Positions 59,860 through 64,000 of a DNA stretch of 64,000 bases are shown here, piece by piece (the stretch's first letter is position 1; the number at the start of each line of letters is the position of its first letter). The notes beneath the pieces were generated by a model. That model saw only the letters and a program-made list of their open reading frames with translations, was not told the origin of the DNA and searched no databases. Source of the stretch: Locusta migratoria (Eukaryota; Arthropoda; Insecta; Orthoptera; Acrididae); NCBI GenBank assembly GCA_026315105.1, contig CM048744.1:357555168-357619167 (forward strand), written 5' to 3'. Both the position numbers and the translations under genes were made by a program.

Positions 59860-60780
59860 CTTCAGTATTATAATTCTGCCGCTATGTTTATGTAAGTTTA
59901 TTTTCTTGTTCTGTTAGTTTTTTTTTCGTCAGGCACCCACATGAAAAGGCAAATAAAGGAAAAACACATCTTGATGTTTATAATCCATTCATATATCTAG
60001 TATAACAATCTTATGAAATATAAATTGTACTTGCTGTGCATAATATGTTTAATCGCTTGGAAAAACTGCACTAATAATACAATGACAGCAAAACGGAAGT
60101 GGCTATGCCACTATGCGAAAAATACTCCATCGACTATATTTACAACCTGTTCAACCTTTGGTGTGGATATATTGCATTATAATGCATTCATGTGGGATGT
60201 GGAGTAAGGTAATGGTATTGATCTGGATACATGTAACCAATATGCATTTGAAATTGCCCTTTACTTATGAATATAAACAACTTGCTTGGTTTTTGAGTGC
60301 ATGTGTAATTACTATAGTAAACTTTGTATTTCATTCTTCAGTGCTAGAATAAACTCTACTTGATTTCATAGCAGTTGCCGTAGAAAAAATAATGAGGAGA
60401 AATAGTGTGACAATAGAAATTGGTCTAAATATGTGTTCCAAAAACTGAAAAGTCCTGTAACATTGATGTATTCAAGATAGTGTTCACTGTGAATGGGTAG
60501 CCTATTTCTTAAGTTTGGGTTTAAACTGTGACGAAAAGGTTGTCACTGTGTGGAAGAGTAAGTTAAAAAAATGTTTTGAGTTATGTATGGCTTCATTGAA
60601 TCCTCAGTAGGGGCATTAGATTTACCTTTTCTATGGCCTCTGTGAATATGTCCAGTTGATTGTTTTTGGTACTGAGAAGTGTCTCTTTCTCTTCTAATAT
60701 GTTATGGGCCTTTGCTGAATGTGATTGTATTGAAATGGCTATTAATTACCTTCCCACACATTCCTCAATCACTAAATTGA
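59860..60780. other. Upstream of RagC, nothing firm
   Basis: AT-rich. Two short plus-strand frames at 60013-60352 without domains. A possible plus-strand first exon (59852-59891) is discussed in the findings. Confidence 0.4.
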
Positions 60781-60781
60781 T

Positions 60782-61284
60782 GATGTTCTGATGTCCCAGA
60801 ACATGTACTATCAATCAATCTCTTCTTTACTGTCAAGTTATGCCAAAAATTTCTTTTGCCCTCCAATATATCCAGTTCCTCCACATTACTTATCTAGCTC
60901 ATCTAATCTGCAGCATTGTTCTGTTGCTGTCTATTGCTCCCATTTCATTTCCATAAAGACTACACTCCAAATCTACAATTAAATTTATATTCAAGGTTAA
61001 CCATTTTCTGTTCATGTCGAAACACTTTTCTTGCCGTTGTCAGTCTACACGTTTATTTCTTCTCAACTTTGGACATCATCAGTTATTTTACTGCCCACAC
61101 AGAAGAAATCATCTAGTATTGTTTCCTAATCTAATTCCCTCAACTTGATTTAATCTGATTAAAATCCATTTCCCTTGTTTTATTTTTGCTAATGTTCATC
61201 TCGATACCCTCCATTCAAGACCCTTCCATTTTGATCAATTGTACTTCTAAGTTCTTTGCTGCCTATAACAGAATTACTGTGTCT
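60782..61284 (-). mobile_element. RTE-like LINE 3' fragment
   Basis: Forward-strand text acatgtactatcaatcaatc, ccatttcatttccataaaga, gccgttgtcagtctacac and catcatcagttattttactg is the reverse strand of a very common arthropod RTE-like ORF2, recognised from memory. Ends abruptly at the inverted-repeat element at 61287. Confidence 0.7.
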
Positions 61285-61286
61285 GA

Positions 61287-62290
61287 CAAGGGGACCACAT
61301 GGGTATCAGGTTTTAGAATTTTTTGATATATATGGTACACAAGGTTCAGAACTCAAATAATAATAGGCCAAAGCCATTCGACTCAACTCTCAAATATTCT
61401 TGAGAAAATCGACTTTGAAATTTTGTAAGTGTAAGAACCAATCATCAAAGCATTGCAGCATCTGTCAGTATAGCTTAAGTGGTAGTGTTGTGGTCTTACA
61501 ATCATAGGGTCAGTGATTCAAATCCTGTCCTGCCAATTCCCCCGCCCCCCACTCCCACATTGTATTTTATAGTAGGTTGTTAATCTTGATGGTTTCAATG
61601 AAACCATAAGTTACATTGTTTACAGTATTGGCTTCACTATTTTCTTTTTTTACTTTGTTGATCTAGGCTTTGCAGTCATTGGTTAGGTTTGTTCTTGCTT
61701 GTTCGTTGAATATTTGGCTCAGATGTTTTATTTATTTATTACAGAGGGTGTTGAGCCCCCTGACTGGGTGCGCTGAGCCACGGCGCCCAGCATCACTGTT
61801 AGTTGTTGACAGTAGACTTTGTTCAGTTTGTAAAGAGCTATGACACTGTTTTTGGAAAAGCATCTCCTGGGTACTAATGGCTTTTCAAGTAGCTAACCTA
61901 CTCAACCATTGTCTTCTATGACAAGTTTTTGAGCTCGTCTACAAACATACAAACAAAAACTTACACAACACGTGGAATTAGAGATCCCAAAATGTTTTAT
62001 ATAACTAAATTCAAAAACAAAATACAATATGTCACAGTGGGATTCAAACCACTGACTCTATGATTGTGAGGCCAGAATGCTACCGCCTGGGCTACACTGA
62101 CATATGCTCAATCTGTTTCAATTAATGGTACTTACGTGTACTTTGCAATACTTCAATGTCAATTTTCTCGAGAATTTGTAAGAGTTGTGTCGAATGGCTT
62201 TAGGTTATTGTTATTTTAAGTTCTGAACTTCATGTAATATAAATAGAAAGACATTCTAAAATGCTATACCACTGTGGTCTCCTTATGAGA
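61287..62290. mobile_element. 1-kb inverted-repeat element with a tRNA-like module in each arm
   Basis: Left aaggggaccacatgggtat, ggttcagaactcaaataa, aaagccattcgactcaac, attcttgagaaaatcgac; right arm reverse-complemented aaggagaccacagtggtat, agttcagaacttaaaata, aaagccattcgacacaac, attctcgagaaaattgac. tRNA-like blocks: plus at 61455-61540 (tatagcttaagtggtag, agtgattcaaatcct), minus at 62030-62102 (tgtagcccaggcggtagc, agtggtttgaatccc). Arms about 230-250 bp. No transposase between. Confidence 0.8.
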
Positions 62291-62524
62291 TAAATCACTC
62301 CCTGAACTTTTATTTACTTCGTTTTGCCTGCCATTTACTAAATTTTTATTTATTTATTCCGTGCCCAGCTGCAACCTACACTGATAGCCATTCAGACTGC
62401 AACAGCTAGGAGGACCGTAGATATTCCAGCCAAATTTATTTGGGAGCTAACACATTGTACAAAGATCACATGATTGAAAATACAGCCCCATGTGAAGTCA
62501 GGAAGACAATGAAATCAGTATTGA

Positions 62525-63045
62525 GTGTAGCTGCCGTTGGTTGGCTATAACAGCTGCTACACATCTCACCATTGAATCAAAGAAGCCTCGGATTTGTTTT
62601 TGTGGTATAGCAGTCACTGATACTTCCGTATAATGCCAAAGTTGATCTTTGTAATGCCAGTTGGTAATCCCAAGGCTAGTCTTTCCACAGTCATCAACCA
62701 GACATTTTCAATGGGTGAGATATCAGAAGAATAGTACGGCAAAGTGAACTATTCAATTTGATGGATGATGAAGTCTTTAACACTTCTGTTGCAGTGTGGC
62801 AATCTGAAAGCTCTGTTGTGGGAGTACAACAGGCTCCAAAACTTAGAAATATAATTCTGGCTGTTTAGTGTACTATCAGTGTGTATTAGGGGGTCAAAGG
62901 AGTTGATTCCATTACCACCCCATACCCTAATACTGGGTGTACGACCAGTGTGGTGGTGCATAAGACAACAGTTCAAGTCATTCACCACAGTGTCTTCATA
63001 CTCTTTATCTGATCTTCATGATGGAGCAGGCAGAATCTGGATTGA
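62525..63045 (-). pseudogene. Tc1-like transposase remnant
   Basis: Minus-strand frames: SIRVWGGNGINSFDPLIH and TLNSQNYISKFWSLL, then a diverged catalytic block SHNRAFRLPHCNRSVKDFI, SDISPIENVWLMTVERL and RGFFDSMVRCVAAVIANQ. Order matches the C-terminal half of Tc1-like DDE transposases. The catalytic Asp before the PH block is lost (SHNRAF) and there are stops, so it is dead. No terminal repeats identified. Confidence 0.75.
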
Positions 63046-63135
63046 AATGACATTTTTACTAGTAAATGCACTTTGAAGCTGAAGACACATATAGGCCCTA
63101 AATATTGGAAGGAGTGAGCACAACACTGCATTGTC

Positions 63136-63136
<1 letters not shown>

Positions 63137-63218
<82 letters not shown>
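63137..63218. repeat. (TG)n(AG)n composite microsatellite
   Basis: About 12 TG units directly joined to about 29 AG units. Confidence 0.95.
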
Positions 63219-63219
<1 letters not shown>

Positions 63220-63924
63220 TGCACTGCATTTGCTACATTCTTTCTTTCTTTTATTTTATATTTATTTTTTCTTTTACATTGAAAGAATGAAAACAATAAC
63301 TCATGATTGCAGCTACAGTTAAACAACAGGATGAGTCTGTAAGAATTAGTCTTCAAAAGAGAATTAACCATACTAAATTAATATAATTAATTAATGTCAT
63401 ACTAATAATTAATCATACTAAATGCATTACTTTAGCATTATTCAAAATTATGAACGAGTTTTAGCATATACTTAAAGCACACTGGTTACTATAAGGAAAT
63501 AATAACTTGTGTAGCCTATAGACAGACAGACATTTTACCATACAATTGATGATTATGACTGATGTCCACTGAAATTATCACCATTGCTTTAAATAAAGGT
63601 GTGCTGTAATCACTTTTCTGTGTCTGTAACAGCTCCTTCTGGCCTCATAATGCAGTACCTTAGCAGTTTTGGTTTGGGAGGTGGTATTGGATTATATCTT
63701 AGAAGTACTATCTTCTTTTCTATGTTGGAGCCAACACAACTATTCATTTTTTCCTTTCTTACTACTCACTCAAGTGTTAAATTTTACTTAAAATGTTGAC
63801 AGCACAGCATGTTTATGTTGACAACGGACGGAAATGGTTGGAAATAAGGCGGCCAATGACGGAGCAGCTGCAAGTAGCCAATCAGAATACAAACAGTTTC
63901 AATTATTTTGTGAGAAAGTAATTG

Positions 63925-64000
63925 TCGTTTTTGTTGTGGTCTTCAGTTCGGAGACTGGTTTGATGCAGCTCTCCAGACCTACTCTATCCCGAGCAAGCCT
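63925..64000 (-). mobile_element. RTE-like LINE 3' end, cut by window edge
   Basis: gtggtcttcagttcggagac, tggtttgatgcagctctcc and agacctactctatcc form the well-known 3' end (reverse strand) of an abundant arthropod LINE, the same family as 60782-61284. Continues beyond the window. Confidence 0.75.

Noticed and set aside
1..64000. CRISPR array, prophage, operon or other prokaryotic system
   Set aside because: Gene structure, introns and repeats are those of an arthropod nuclear genome; the only regular arrays are a minisatellite and microsatellites.

Overview
The window is a piece of a large, repeat-choked arthropod nuclear genome. It holds one recognisable host gene and otherwise mostly intron filled with transposable elements. 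There is no bacterial gene organisation, operon or CRISPR array. Several dispersed repeats look, from memory and unverified, like ones common in grasshoppers (Acrididae, for example Schistocerca): a tRNA-derived SINE, a 397-bp element ending in a cttcctggcag motif, a long terminal-inverted-repeat element carrying a tRNA-like module, and an RTE-like LINE at the right edge. The very long introns fit such a genome.

The host gene is RagC/D (RRAGC-like), the lysosomal Rag GTPase subunit that acts in amino-acid signalling to mTORC1. It lies on the minus strand and covers almost the whole window. Eight coding segments with GT/AG junctions and matching phases join into a 391-residue protein: 59007-59009 (ATG only), 50644-50804, 32675-32903, 31816-31993, 26065-26201, 18027-18169, 3806-3954 and 2536-2711. 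Seven introns total 55,298 bp against 1,176 bp of coding sequence. The start ATG is the last codon of its exon and has an in-frame stop 12 codons upstream.

Introns and flanks from left to right: a piggyBac-type MITE (1.8-2.3 kb); a perfect 16 x 21-bp minisatellite (4.4-4.7 kb); a degenerate minus-strand LINE with gag-like ORF1 and EN-RT-RNaseH ORF2, broken by a 397-bp insertion with 7-bp target-site duplication (7.0-12.4 kb); a possible inverted-repeat element (12.4-16.0 kb); two opposed SINEs (16.3-16.9 kb); a mariner-type MITE (17.4-17.7 kb); two copies of one LINE fragment (18.4 and 26.5 kb); Penelope-like 3' pieces (19.4, 23.3, 34.1 kb); a pogo-type element with a 53-nt poly-A (21.4-22.4 kb); several fold-back elements with microsatellites (22.5-33.2 kb); a gypsy pol remnant (36.9-38.3 kb); a second Penelope-like fragment (39.6-40.1 kb); a 5'-truncated LINE (40.3-43.3 kb); a Helitron-like element enclosing an RTE LINE (43.3-47.2 kb); a 2.6-kb inverted-repeat element with a tRNA-like module (47.5-50.2 kb); a plus-strand Penelope-like element (51.4-54.1 kb); and a plus-strand LINE split by a 791-bp insertion (54.8-57.1 kb). 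Upstream of RagC (59.0-64.0 kb) are a candidate promoter, two unproven ORFs, another inverted-repeat element with tRNA-like modules, a Tc1-like transposase relic and LINE fragments.

I found no convincing new biological system. The most useful observations are the complete RagC model with an intron directly after ATG and another inside the P-loop codon, a SINE sharing its 3' tail with resident LINEs, the datable nested insertions, and repeated association of tRNA-like modules with unrelated inverted-repeat elements.
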